The translations under genes and the position numbers were made by a program. This document shows, one piece after another, positions 22,345 through 34,305 of a stretch of 64,000 nucleotides of DNA. The notes under the pieces are model-generated. The model did not search any database. It was not told where the DNA came from and saw nothing but the letters and a program-made list of their open reading frames with translations. Location: positions 34,925,851 through 34,989,850 of the forward strand of contig JAKTNV010000001.1 of NCBI GenBank assembly GCA_022747635.1. Reading direction: 5' to 3'. The DNA is from Hetaerina americana (lineage: Eukaryota; Arthropoda; Insecta; Odonata; Calopterygidae). Every line of letters begins with the position of its first letter. Within the stretch, counting starts at the first letter, position 1.

Positions 22345-22430
22345 GAATGTGGGGTGTTGGCTGCGTGGCTGAAATGTGGCACCCCGAGGGACCGGGACTC
22401 AAGTCCCGGCGGAGGTGCCCATTTCATTTC
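22345..22430 (+). other. tRNA-like SINE head or nested hairpin
   Basis: CCGGGAC (22392-22398) pairs with GTCCCGG (22403-22409), and GGCACC (22378-22383) with GGTGCC (22414-22419). GGGACTCAAGTCCC resembles a tRNA T-arm, and an A-box-like stretch lies about 40 bases upstream. It does not fold as a complete tRNA, so a SINE head is more likely. Confidence 0.35.
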
Positions 22431-25400
22431 CAATCTCTGAACTGAAAAAGAGATAAGTGAAATGTTTGAGAGGAAGTGGTATATTGAGGAATTCATGGGA
22501 GAATGTTGTTGGGATCACTCAAAGTCCCTCGAGACGAGGAATACGAAAAGTCTCTATCGCAAAAGAGCGCGTGTACAACGATGTATGAATGTGACAGATT
22601 GACGAGCGAAACGTGCAAGGAAAGGGATGAGTGGCGGACATTACTCAAAGGGTGTTGGTCCTTGAAATAATTCAAAATCAGACTTTTTTATTTTGCATTC
22701 CCTGAGAGTGAACGCCCAAAATGGTACATGGGCATGTCCGACTTGGAGTGAGCCCTACCCTCACCTATCAGGACACAGACACTCTGGGCTGGCTACTGTG
22801 TTCTAGGATGTCAATGAGGTGGTAGGAATTGGACAGTGTGGGAGACTTTCCTTCAGGCGGAGGCGCCATCCAGACTCAAGTTTTTGATGTGAGCACCATA
22901 TTCCGGATGGTCTCTTGGAACTCGGCGCAGTGATTTCTTTTACTCGCGGCGTCTCGTTTATGTTGAGGGTGCCATAAATCATTTTGATGGGAAGTGAGAT
23001 AGGATGTTTATCGTGGCGACACCCGAATTAAATCTGGAATGATAAAACTTAGGCATTAATGCTGTATAAATCTAACTGAATAATGAAGAATATACTGTAA
23101 AATAATTGTTAGAGAAAGCAGTAAATATGGCAAAAAGTACAATGCAGGTGTAGAGTTAGTCAATGGAATGTGAACGACGAAATTTCAGGGCCGGCTGAGT
23201 GACAAATTAATGTACCGAGACTATGAATACATAGTACTTTGTATTTATATATTATAAAAAAACAAATGTAGTCATCTAGACCTAGACTACTTGCTAAAAA
23301 ATTACATGAGTTACTTAATTGTATTCGGATTGAATTATATTCATGCTCCATTCCGATTTAATAAAAAAAATATGAGAGCTGCTTTCAGATACTTGCGGTT
23401 CGTAAATGTTTTCAAATAGTAGAGTGGTTACTCTTTCAAAATAAGTAATGAAGTTACTAAAGAAATAAAAATACTATCATAGAACAATTTTGCGTTAGTT
23501 CCGAAAACAGTGATATCACGACTAAGTTATGAGCGTATTTAGCGAAAGATGCTGATTTCACAACAACATATAATAAATTAATTCATGTAATTATAATACA
23601 ACTTTACATTTTGAACGTAGAGAGTATATTGATAACGATTTTATTCTACTTTAAATAATCCCAATGCAAAATATTTTAATTATATTAATTTTAATTAAAT
23701 TTTAATTATATTAATTTTTTACAAATCAAATTTCTACAATTTTTTAAAATTTTCCAAGAGTGAGATCACAATGTTGCTGTATTTGAATCTACACGTAAAA
23801 GCTCGCTAAATCGCCACGATAAATACCGAATACTGATGATCTTAACCAAGTTCTGTGCTTTTTAAGAGGTGCTTGATTGTTTCTTTAAAACTTACAAACG
23901 CATGCCTTATATTTTTGCTAAATTGGGGACTGTGTCTCAAAGCTGACGTCAGTCATCCGGTGGTAGTAAGCTTCGTTTTTAATAATCTTACCATGGTGCC
24001 GCAGCCTTGTACTGAAGTGTTACATCTCAAGTGCAAATCACTCATATACTCTTTAGAAAAAAAGTAATTTTTTTTCGGATAATTCGTGTGTCATGAAATG
24101 TTTCCGCGAAAGGCAGTGTCTTTCAAACTTTTTCAGATAGCGTGCCTTGAAAAACTAATCATTCGAGTTTAAATCGATGGCTATGCGTTCGCAATTGAAA
24201 TTCTGATAAATACTGCAGAGTTAGTCCGAACTCGTCGGTGTGTTAGTGGAATTGAATAAAAGAGGGCAGAGGACTATTTCTCTCTCTCGAGTCTACCACT
24301 CGGTTTGGACTCAAATAAACACCTTCCATGTTATCTACGAACTGCGAGACCCCACGGGGTTACTAGGAATGATGTAAGGCCAGCACGTGCTGTTTAGTAT
24401 TCTAATGCATATCGCCCGCCTGCGTAAGGGTCATGGCTAATACCGCCTCATTGGGAAAAACCGGAGGATTTAGGAGAGGAGGAGAAGGCGTTTTGAAGTG
24501 CAGGAGTTGGGGGAGGTGAAAGGCTTTTCGAGCGGTTTATGACTCTCTGGGGAGAGAAAAAGACTTTACTGGGGAAGAGGCGGTTCCAAATTAAATTAAA
24601 CGGCTAGAGAGACTAGTTGAATAGTGAGAGACGAAAGGAGCTGCCTATGATATGGGGTTTACTCTTTCTCACGGTGATGTGCACGAGTGGCGTCCGTTCA
24701 TCGGATAGTAAGCGGCAAATTATAAAAATAGCAGAAGGCTTACGGTGTAAATAGCCAAAAGCAAGGTATTGTAGAGCTAATTCTTGGCAAATTTAACACT
24801 GTGTATGTAGATATTGAAAGGTATCTACCAGGCTTGCATGCTGGTTGCAGCTCACCAAACCATCCTAAGTCGAATAAAATATTATCTTAACCTACTTTCT
24901 CCATCCGCGCCTTTTCCAATGCTGGATGATGTTTGGGCCGTCTCTTGTTTACACTTGTCACTTTTACAACACTCAGTTCAATTTGTGCTCAAAGAGCCAT
25001 ACACAAAAGCGCCCTTTTGTTTGGTACTGTCATATGTTTTGCAGTAACCAAGAAACGTGCATTGAGTTGCCATGAAAATAGCGGTCACATCTCCCAAAAC
25101 TGTTTCACAAGTAAGATTGAACGTTTAACGTCACAGAAATGAAAATATTTCCTACGGGTATTATATTCTTTCAAGTGTCATTTGCAAATCAAGAAATAAA
25201 TGTGAGAGTACATTATGGCTCAAGAGAAATACAATATGCATATGTTACCTAGAATATCTTGAGCAAACACTAGTGTAAAATATTCAATTCGATCAATGAC
25301 ACGTAATTCATAGATAATATACAGGATAAAAGGAAGACCATTAATGCCAACAATTGCCCATAATATTTGATTATGGAGGGCTTTTGTATGAATATGCTGC

Positions 25401-27410
25401 TTCAGTATGCGCCCCCTTAGGGTAGTTTCATAAAATATCGGTATTTTATTTCTAAGACTCAATATTGAACCAGCAATGAAAATAATTTAGTCGAACAAGG
25501 ATTAGGAAAGGATTTGTATTGATGGAAAATTGGAACTTAAATCAATTTGTAAAACATTAATTTGAGGTGAAATATTGAAAAATAACGTTTCGGACTACAT
25601 AATAAATTCACATAATAGATTCACAAAAGATCATCCTCGAAAGCTTCTTAATTGACAAGTAACTTTAAAAATATTGATACTCATCGCAAAAATATCACCA
25701 ACTTTCAGCATGTGGTCACGTCCCAAACGACATTGTAGATTTCTTTCGCAAGGAGTAGTAAATTCAATTCGGCGAAAAACTTTTAACGTTAAATACGGTT
25801 GCTGTGAAAAATGTTTACAAAAGATCAAAGAAAATATTGTGAATGATGATGAAATAAACTCGAGGGACGTGAAAATACATTTAGCTCTGGATCCTGAGGC
25901 CGTTTTTCTGCATTTATTCTGACAAGCAAGAATCGCAAACGGGAGCTAATGTAATGGGTTGAGGATTTATTTGGCCATTTAGAGGTCTTAAAATAATCAT
26001 TGTTTCCAGAAACATGCGATAGTTGTGTGAAATTTATTGCAAAAAAACACTTAGCGAAAAATCCATAATGAATTATAATCTAAGCTTTGAAAATTTTCTC
26101 TTCGTCGTAAATTTCTCGTTCAAGCCCGTAAAAGTTGACTTAAGCCACATTGATTCATGTAGGCAAGGCTCCTGGGTTTAATAAACTCATTTCTGATATT
26201 TGAATAATTGAGTCGTCATAAAAGATCCACTAAACTCTCAGTAAATAATAAGTCAGGTTCAATTTGTCCATTGCGTGCCGAAATGATATATGATGTGGCG
26301 TAATGATAAATTTAGTGAAGTTGCTGATTATTGTATTCACCAAAAATATTCTGGTGGACTTTCGTTCCTTTATTATGAAAATGTGTGGGATTTTATTTAT
26401 TGTTTCATCACAATCGTATCCTTGCGAGGCGAATGTATAAATATCGATGTCATTTTATGATGTGAAAATGAAATATTGAAAAAGTCAGAACATTTTTATT
26501 GGTCATTGGTGGAATCAGATGTTATCTATTTTTCAATGCCCAAATTAAGTCTCGAAACTCTGACTCTCAACTTTTTTCTCTTCAATGGCATTCATCTATA
26601 ATACATAAAAGTAATGTTATGCCTTTTTTTGTTCCCCTCCTTCATGATTTGTTTATTTACATCTACATTGTATTTTGTTTGAGTTTGCTCCATTTCTGCT
26701 GCTTGCCCTCATGCACTGCAGATGTTAAAAAATCCAGGAAATAAAATCAACATGCAATACAAATACATTTATGAGAGTCGAGAACTGGGAAACTCAAAAT
26801 ATTTAGTAACTACACAATTGAAATGGATAAGCGCAGTCTCCTTCCTTTGCAAAGACACCTAAAACAGACACTGAGAGCCGCAAACGTGCTGCATGAAATC
26901 GTATTTGTCTTTTCTAATTACCTTGTAGATCATTTTGCAATGAGCATATTACTAAAAAATGTCCAGGATCCTGGATTCTCGAAGCATTTTCAGTTCGTTC
27001 TACTTTTACCAATATGGTTCGGAATTTTTTCGATCAAATTCTTGGTCAATTTCCTCGAGCATCATGAAGAAGAGAAGTGATAAGGAAAGAAAATCCTGCC
27101 GACAATATCGAAATTGTTTTCTCAGTCAAGCGACAGAGAAGAGGAAAGGAATGAATTAACTTCAAGACTCGAGTAGAACGTAAGCAAAACACGTGGACAC
27201 ATGGTAAACTCGTTTTGTGGTAGGAGAGGGCGGCTATTACCCTACCATTACTTCTTAAATAGAATATAAAAAAAATTAATACACGTGCGCATAATTTCTG
27301 TGAATAGTAAAAAGTAGGTAAGTATCATTCATACACAAAAACAAATGTGTATATATAGATTAAAAATAAGTCATAATTTTGGGACAAACTTGGTTTATAT
27401 GTGCATACGT
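22431..27410. other. Long AT-rich intergenic stretch
   Basis: No gene, RNA or repeat family was recognised over about 5 kb. Short frames such as 85 codons at 26823-27080 have ordinary starts but no recognisable motif. A possible SINE-B tail (CCCTCACCTATCAGGAC) lies near 22755. Confidence 0.35.
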
Positions 27411-27430
27411 ACACACACACACACATGTGT

Positions 27431-27485
<55 letters not shown>
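27411..27485. repeat. Compound (CA)n-(TA)n microsatellite
   Basis: A short (CA)n run is followed by (TA)n interrupted by TG units near 27426-27446, then a pure (TA)n run. Confidence 0.95.
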
Positions 27486-27489
<4 letters not shown>

Positions 27490-27496
27490 GTATGAC

Positions 27497-28566
27497 TTAT
27501 TTTTTCCGGATGGACGGGCAGCGATTTCTCTGGCTGGGTTCGAGGAAGGGGAGTCGTGGTGACGTTCTTTCACCACGGATTTGAGGCGGGAAAGAGGAAA
27601 GGTGAGGCATTGTCTAAAAATATTTGGATCCTAACTCACATGGTCGAGAAGCTCTAGGTATACCCGAGTGAGAGTTTCCATTTGTTCACCCGAGAGCACT
27701 CGCGGTACTACTTCGCACACAACATTCTCATGACCATATTTTCCCTCCCAACTCGATGCACATCCCTTTTGGGGATTCCAAGTTCATCAGAAATCATCCA
27801 GACACTTAACCTGCGGTACCCATTCAACAAAACTTCACTCTTGCAAGATTTTCGTCACTTTATAATGTCGAAGGACGTCTTGGATATTCGGCGTCTTCAA
27901 TATCTTCTCTACCCTCCCGAAACAATTAGTGCCACTGGAGTAGTAGTAGTAGTTTTTAGGGGAGGCGACCGACAGCTGAGGTCATTTGCGCCATTAGGGA
28001 TGGACAGGAAAGGATGAAGGGTGGAGAAAAACCCGGCGTCGGCATTAGCCTACCCTTTACGAAAGGCGCCAAGGGGTCCGCAGTTTAACGTCCCATCCGA
28101 CGGACGGCGTACTCACTCAAAAGTGCCCTCCACAAAGCACCTCAAGTAGGGATCGAGATTCCTCTGAAAAATATTCTACACCGGCGGGATTTGAACCCGC
28201 GCCCTCAGGGTGGGAAGCCAGTCCGATAGCCACCGCACCTTCTCGATCCCCTTGTGCCACTCGAAAACACCCGATCTACCCATGGCATTATGAACATAAC
28301 CTCTCTTGAGCATGTCATGAGTCTCATCTCTTTCCGGTTTTAGCCAGTTTCACGCAAAATTTGATGGCGTAACGCTTTTCCAATAACCGGTTCATGACGG
28401 AGCGTTACGATGTCACGCTATAGAAGTTTCGAAAATGAAATCTCCGCACCACGCAAAGTCAGGAAGCCAACTGCCACAAGCCTCCAGCCTTTCCTGAAAA
28501 TTCCCTCCCTCGAACCCAGCCAGAGAAACCGCCAACCGTCCGTCCGTCTATCCGGGAAAAAATAAA
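27497..28566. other. Region between two inverted 60-bp repeats
   Basis: 27497-27553 and the reverse complement of 28499-28566 share TTATTTTTTCC, a GGAC-rich stretch and GGTTTCTCTGGCTGGGTTCGAGG with small gaps. GGGACAAACTT and GGGACAGACCTT lie outside the left and right copies. The pair may be the ends of an old DNA transposon, but the flanking motifs are not in proper inverted orientation. A SINE lies between them. Confidence 0.4.
27937..28253 (-). mobile_element. SINE-A, full-length copy
   Basis: The flanking direct repeat GTGCCACT is at 27929-27936 and 28254-28261. Read on the minus strand it has the complete tRNA-like head, with A-box-like GGTGCGGTGGCTATCGG and a near-perfect B box GGGTTCAAATCCCGCC. 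The body and a (TAC)n tail at 27938-27950 follow. It is the best reference copy in the window for this family. Confidence 0.88.
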
Positions 28567-28639
28567 TCAATACAGTTTTGGGACAGACCTTGTATTCCGA
28601 CTTTACTAATTGCGGACTCCTTAGAAGTGAGTCCAAGTC

Positions 28640-30074
28640 ATGCGTTTCACCTCTGAAGAATCCTATTTCGAAAGGGTGTTCTCTGCGTCTTTACCTTCGC
28701 GCCTCTTAAACTCATTACCGATTCTTTCTTCTACATTATCTTTTATTTCATCCTCGCCAAACTTCGGGTGCTTATTCCCGGCCCGCACCACCTTTCTCTT
28801 AATGCCACATCTGTCAAGACCCACGTGCCTTTTCCCAGTGAATCTACTTACGAACCCATTATATTTTGCCGTCTTTTCCTCGAGACGATTGCGTTTGCCC
28901 TATTTCCGTCTCCCGCACCCGAGGGCGCTCTTTCTCACAGTCACTAGGCCTCATGAAATTATTTGTAATAAAATAATCCTTGAGTAATAAACTTTATGCC
29001 TTCAGTAATGGGTGTCAAATTTCTTGTTAGCTGTATTCTATTGCGTTTGGGAGGTTAGAATTCCCTTTCCTCTCCATCCCGTCAATTGGTCATAGTTATG
29101 AAATATTGTTTTATTTGATCATGTTCAAGTGCGAATGTTATTGCGAAACTGTATAGTGAACATTTGCATATTTTGAAAATAATTTCTAAGCAGTTTTTCA
29201 CCGGCGGGAGAAGTCCCACGATGATTTAAAGGCAATAGATTTTTGAAGAATCGAGACATCATACATGGAAAGTAATGAATCAAGCGAGCATACTCCAAGC
29301 TTGAATACGAAATTGCACTTTTAATTCCCCCTTTTGTTTCGAGGGTGTTTAATTTATTAATTTAATCTAATAAATTGCATGTTTTAATTATGTGCGTTCT
29401 ACGGCGAAGTATGTTTTATATGGATGGCTCGAAATTCTCGGATTCTGCTTGGAGAGCCTCGCGTTTAAATACGATAACCTTGGGTTGCGTCGAACAGACG
29501 ACCATTGCTAATTTTTTTAGGTTGAAGGTGTTTTAAATTAAATAGGCTTTCATTTGAAAAGATATGGTTAATAGCTAGTTTTTGTCGTAAAAGTCTCTGT
29601 ATTTTATCAACGTAAACAAACAAAAAGCCGAAAATAAAATGCACACGGTATTGTTGCATATAAATATTCCGCAGAATTATAATACTACACCCATGATATC
29701 GACTGATGTCTAAACTTGGGATAGCTCTCTGGGTTACTTCACTATACAGATCAATGAATGAAATGAGAAGAGATTGTAACTAGAATTGACAAAAGAAGAA
29801 AAAAACACGCGTTCTCTTTACTTTGAATATAGAAACAATGGAATTGATTGTTACGGCTAAAATGCTGCTCCCCTGCAGACTATCAATAGTTTGTCTTTCG
29901 GTCCATAGGCTTGGAGTAAAAGGACGCATGCATTGCCGTCAAACTTCATACCTCGAGGCCTTCAACTAGGGAAGGAGACAGTTTTTACGGTGAAAAGGTG
30001 TCAGCAAGGAACATCATTTCACTCCAGGCCTATCGATCGACAAATTCCGTAGTATGAAGTCTCATCGGTGATCG
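28640..30074. other. Intergenic sequence, nothing recognised
   Basis: A 115-codon plus-strand frame at 28640-28987 is open but CT-rich and has no recognisable domain. Confidence 0.35.
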
Positions 30075-30335
30075 AACTGGTATTTTGAGTGGTTTATTGA
30101 TCGATTCTCCCTGCCTCCGGGGAACCAATCTCGATTTCTGGAGGTGGAGACGTTTTAAGGCACATTGCGACCTGTAGGTACTTGGGCCTTGATCTGAGGT
30201 CACTTCACGGGAAGTATTCCTTCCGTCAGATGCGGCATTCTGTAACGGTTTACACTTTCCACTTTGGTGTTCATGGTGGAGTAATTATCCTTCCCGGCCC
30301 CTCATTAAACTTCCCACTTCTTCATGTCCCACCTC
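30075..30335 (+). mobile_element. Very diverged SINE-A copy
   Basis: AATCTCGATTTCTGGAGGTG, CCTTCCGTCAGATGCGGCAT and ACGGTTTAC occur in the same order as the SINE-A body. Many substitutions suggest an old insertion. The ends are approximate. Confidence 0.4.
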
Positions 30336-31150
30336 TACCCTCTCATAAACCAATTACACCAAACTATCTTAACCCAATTATCCACCCCTCCCAAATAGAT
30401 TCAATAATCTTAGCAGTCTTGGACCTTCCACAAAACGTTATTTAGGCGAATAATAAAACGATGAATTTGGCACACTCTTATTCATAAGTTAATAATGAAT
30501 TATGAGTGTCTAAATACCAAATCATATTTATTTCCTACAATTTTGACCCCGGCATTGGGGGTGGCTTGGAAGGCTACAGTTTACCCCACACCAAAACTAA
30601 CAGTTCTTGTCACTGACATCCAGCTTATAGGAGGCAAAGTGGTTTTTGGGTGCATATTTAAAGGAAAACATGTTTATCTAATAAGCCCCGAAGTTTGTAA
30701 CTGCCAGTTGCTGACTTAACCTCAAGCAATTGTGTTGATTTAGAGTTAAAAAATCTCGTAAATACTATCTCTCTAGGAACAGATTTTCCATGAAATTACC
30801 CATTTCGATTATAAGTACAGGTTGATAAATATTGAAAAGACTACGAGCCACTCACGACTGCAAGTGTTCGGCAAGCTTTTCCCTTGTGGCCCTTAGTAGA
30901 TTCGTTGATTTAGTTTAACGCGGCAAATATTTTCATACGATACCGAATGACATGAAGATAGAAATATATTGATGAATGCAGTATTTTATTTCTGCTTCCT
31001 TATCAGTAAAGTAAAAATTGTTATTCATCGAAGAAGAAGTTTTTGTTTCATCTTCATATTGATTTTCTATTCATGGAAATTAAACCAGATGAAATTACTT
31101 AAATACAGTCATTGCGATAGCTGGGAACAATTACGATTGTGTGTGTACAG
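30336..31150. other. AT-rich intergenic sequence
   Basis: Nothing recognised. Confidence 0.35.
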
Positions 31151-31234
31151 GTATATATACATATAAATAAATAAATACATAAATATATATACACAAATAT
31201 ATATACAAAAAAAAATATATATATATATACACAT
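31151..31234. repeat. TA/CA-rich microsatellite
   Basis: Interrupted TA, AAAT and CA units. The tyrosine/isoleucine frames across it are artefacts. Confidence 0.9.
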
Positions 31235-31238
31235 TTTT

Positions 31239-31368
31239 CGGGTACCAGATCTTCCTGGGAAACCATAACCGGCAAAGGGAAAGGAACTGGCCCCGATACC
31301 CTGATGTGTCGATTTCACTCGCCGTTGGTCTTAGTACTGGGTGAACTCTACCATCACCAACCACACCG
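31239..31368 (+). mobile_element. SINE-B body fragment
   Basis: It starts GGTACCAGATCTTCCTGGGA and runs through the SINE-B body to CTACCATCACC. It matches the minus-strand sequence of 240-370. The tRNA head is missing. It sits between two microsatellites. Confidence 0.65.
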
Positions 31369-31400
31369 ACCTTCGAGTTGATTAGTGATTAGTACATGTG

Positions 31401-31441
31401 CATATATATATATATGTATATATACATATATATATACATAT
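31401..31441. repeat. (TA)n microsatellite
   Basis: TA units with TG and CA interruptions, directly before the palindromic element. Confidence 0.9.
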
Positions 31442-31718
31442 GCTTTCGTAGACGTAACACGGAAGTGCCGAATAGTACAATACACAGTAACACACAATAT
31501 AGAAACACAAAAAAAGAAGAACACTCACACGTTATTTCTTGATATTTCGACGGAAACAATCCGTCTTCCTCTGAAGATATAGAAGTAATGACTGAACATC
31601 ATTACTTCTATATCTTCAGAGGAAGACGGATTGTTTCCGTCGAAATATCAAGAAATAACGTGTGAGTGTTCTTCTTTTTTTGTGTTTCTATATTGTGTGT
31701 TACTGTGTATTGTACTAT
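31442..31718. mobile_element. PLE-like element with perfect 120-bp palindrome
   Basis: After a 30-base lead (31442-31471), the arm at 31472-31591 is repeated as its exact reverse complement at 31599-31718, separated by CTGAACA. I found no mismatch when reading the arms against each other, including a run of seven A against seven T. The right arm contains GAGGAAGACGG, a loop and CCGTCGAAATATC, the same architecture as the PLE hairpin at 9847. It lies between TA-rich tracts, so a target duplication cannot be seen. Perfect arms suggest recent formation or ongoing gene conversion. Confidence 0.75.
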
Positions 31719-31737
31719 ATATATATATACATACATA

Positions 31738-32490
31738 CGAGGGTCATCCGGAAAGTAGTACCCGTTCGTGCCGCATGAAGTGCTGACGACGCGAGTAGCC
31801 GCTGGACGAGGTCAGATAGCTTCAGTGGCTTGTCTGCCTTCTCTGAGCCAAGTTGCGTGACGCTAGCATTGCCTGTGTTGTTTCTGTGATTGTTTACAAT
31901 GTTTAAAAAAATTGAGAACGCCGCCAGTTGTGAAGTGAGGGCAGTGATTAAATTCCTCAATGCAAGAAACGTTCGCCCATGTGATATTCATCGCCAATTA
32001 AAGGAGGTGTATGGAGACAATGTAATGGACGAGTCGTCTGTTCGGCGGTGGTGTCGCAACTTCAACATGGGGAGGGGGAACACACACGACGATGAGCGTT
32101 CGGGGAGACCGTCTGTCATTACAGACCAACTGGTGAGCTCAGTTGACGAATTCGTGAGGAACGATCGGCGCGTCACAATTGATGACATCTGTGAGCATTT
32201 TCCCAATGTTTCTCGAACAATTGTTCATGAAATTGTTAAACACCATCTGCATTATGCAAAAATTTGTGCAAGATGGGTCCCTCGCGTATCTCAATGAGCT
32301 GGCGGCGAAGGACTATGCAGCAGGAATACAGAAACTTGTCACACGTTATGACAAATGCCTTAATTTGCTTGGAGATTATGTTGAGAAGTAGTTTAAAGTA
32401 TCCTCTTTCAAATAAAATTTTTTATGTTTGTTAATATTTACTTTTGTGTCTTTATTTCACGAACGGGTACTACTTTCCGGATGACCCTCG
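31738..32490 (+). mobile_element. 753-bp mariner deletion derivative, copy 2
   Basis: Same terminal repeats, same length and same internal deletion as 10328-11080, in the opposite orientation. TA flanks lie at 31736-31737 and 32491-32492, and the insertion is in TA-rich microsatellite DNA. The few differences between the copies include Asp to Glu and Val to Ala changes in the C-terminal remnant. Because both share one deletion, the deleted form itself has been mobilised. Confidence 0.92.
31899..32297 (+). CDS. Truncated mariner transposase: DNA-binding domain only
   Basis: The intact 132-codon frame is identical in translation to that at 10521-10919. It begins at ATG with MFKKIENAAS and carries the two helix-turn-helix regions, with GRPS between them. 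It ends in RWVPRVSQ before any catalytic Asp. A C-terminal remnant ending LLGDYVEK continues in another frame to 32391. Full mariner transposases are about 345 residues long, so this is roughly the first third. It may be a non-functional leftover or a potential competitor for terminal-repeat binding. Confidence 0.7.
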   Translation: MFKKIENAASCEVRAVIKFLNARNVRPCDIHRQLKEVYGDNVMDESSVRRWCRNFNMGRGNTHDDERSGRPSVITDQLVSSVDEFVRNDRRVTIDDICEHFPNVSRTIVHEIVKHHLHYAKICARWVPRVSQ

Positions 32491-32492
32491 TA

Positions 32493-32560
32493 CATATATA
32501 TATATATATATATATGCACATGTATATATATGTGTGTGTGTGTGTGTGTATATATGTATA

Positions 32561-32628
<68 letters not shown>
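32493..32628. repeat. Compound TA/TG microsatellite
   Basis: (TA)n, then (TG)n near 32531-32548, then a long (TA)n run of about 60 bases. All frames across it are artefacts. Confidence 0.95.
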
Positions 32629-32629
<1 letters not shown>

Positions 32630-33168
32630 ATTTCCCTCTTTACAGATTTACTGCACGTTATCAAATCACCAAGTGTCTAAATCACTCCAACATCCAGCCA
32701 GACCTTGTAGCAGCTCGCAGAGTGAAATGTAGATGCGCATATTTTGTAAGTAATTTTTTTAAAATTTACTTGAATATATTTCGTCAAATGATATTAAATT
32801 ATGTATTTCATTCCGATGTATCCACGATTTTTATTTTGCAAGTTTTTGGCCACACGAAAACATGCCCAGATACCTGTAAATGAATATCCCCGGGGCTCCT
32901 CTTCTAATCTTTAAATTACACGCGTGATTTTCCCGAAAAAAATACCTTTGCTATCGGCATGGGATGGATATTGCAGGGTATGTGAAATTAAATGTCCCAT
33001 AACTTCCGGGAAAGGGAGCGGGAGCTTCGCAACCTTCGCGAGCAGGTCGAGTAAGAAAATCGAAGACCAAGGAGAGTAGGATTAGAAGAAGGGGCTGCTA
33101 TCTCCAAGGCGATATTGCGTCTGGCCGCAAGGGCTCACCGAACGTCTGCAACCTCTTACGAAAAATCA
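32629..33168. other. Intergenic sequence, nothing recognised
   Basis: No gene or repeat was recognised. Confidence 0.35.
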
Positions 33169-33552
33169 TTAATAACCCCTTGAGGAAAGGAATCGGTCGC
33201 CCATCGTTATCGGCAGCAAGGCGTTGCCCTCGAGGTGGCCGGCATTTGGGACCCGGGATGAGGAAAGATTGGCTGTGTGGGGTTTGATGGTGCAACCCTC
33301 TCCATTGTCATGAGCTCCATCATTAATATTTAATCTTTTATCCGCTTCGACGTTTCTTTTTACCCCATCTTTTTTTACAAATTCGTTCAATACGCCGCCA
33401 TTGTTCGGCAGCAATATCTTTTTCTTCGAGCCCTCGAGAACTTGACGGGTTTCGCAATATGTATCCTTCGGGCGTTGTTTGACTTTCGCGTAGAAACTAT
33501 CCGAATTATATATGGGAGATAGGGCCTTACGAACTTGGTTCCGCGGCGCCAC
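33169..33552 (-). other. Unrecognised coding-like frame (127 codons)
   Basis: The frame is open from a GTG at 33552 to a stop at 33169; no ATG marks the start, so it could be an exon or a chance frame. Codon third positions are mixed, and the protein is lysine- and asparagine-rich with no signal peptide, membrane segment or recognisable domain. The flanks show no clear splice sites. I do not recognise it. Confidence 0.2.
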
Positions 33553-34305
33553 GCACTTAAGCAGGGACTACATAGGTATTGTACGCCATTATTTTAGGTC
33601 AAAGGATTGGAAACTCCACATACTAAAATATAATGTAACATATGATATGAACATTATCTTAAAATGTGATTGTATTCAGATTCTATTACCACACTGCTGA
33701 TTTTGTACCTCCGGAGAAACCGTTTTATTTTTGGATCATTGAATAAGATAGGTACGCTGTCCCAACAAAATGTTCACGTAATATAATAGCTAATTGCCGG
33801 AAATGACTTATGTTGTGCAAGAAAGAATACAACTCTTAATTTTACCAATGACTTATATTGTTCACGCGTTTAGCGATCGAGTACTCATCTTTGAGAGAAT
33901 TGTTTTTGTTTTTTTTCCAGGCGGTGACTTTGCAAGATTTCTCGTTGTCTTCCTCTAATATGCGAATTAAAGATAAGATTCTTCAGAGCGGGTAAAAAAA
34001 GCAACTGGGTGTCAGAGGGTGTTTTGATAGTATTCATAAATACGTACATCATAAGTGGTGAAGCCTATCTCTGTCAGGTAGCAGATAAACAATAATTTGA
34101 TTTTTATTTATTGTTATTCACTTGTAATTACTAATGATGTGTTGTTTTCCGTTAATGTCCACCAATGCATATCTAATTAAACTCTACTAAAGTTTTAGAT
34201 AAATCAATTTAGAAAAATATTGGAAAGCTATGAATTGGGAAACTCTTACAGTCCGATGGCTACGTTACGAAATATTTGAAGTTGCATGGACAAAATCACA
34301 TGATA
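33553..34305. other. AT-rich intergenic sequence
   Basis: Nothing recognised. Confidence 0.35.

Noticed and set aside
22345..22420. Intact tRNA gene
   Set aside because: A T-arm-like hairpin is present, but acceptor, D and anticodon arms do not form.
27364..28595. GGGACA motifs as terminal repeats of a complete transposon
   Set aside because: Their orientation relative to the inner repeats is not that of proper terminal inverted repeats, and a microsatellite separates the left one.
31442..32490. CRISPR-like or tandem array
   Set aside because: The repeats are one palindrome and one transposon, not direct repeats with spacers.
32424..32883. Tyr-Ile repeat proteins across TA/TG microsatellites
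   Set aside because: Pure microsatellite translation with no unique sequence of note.
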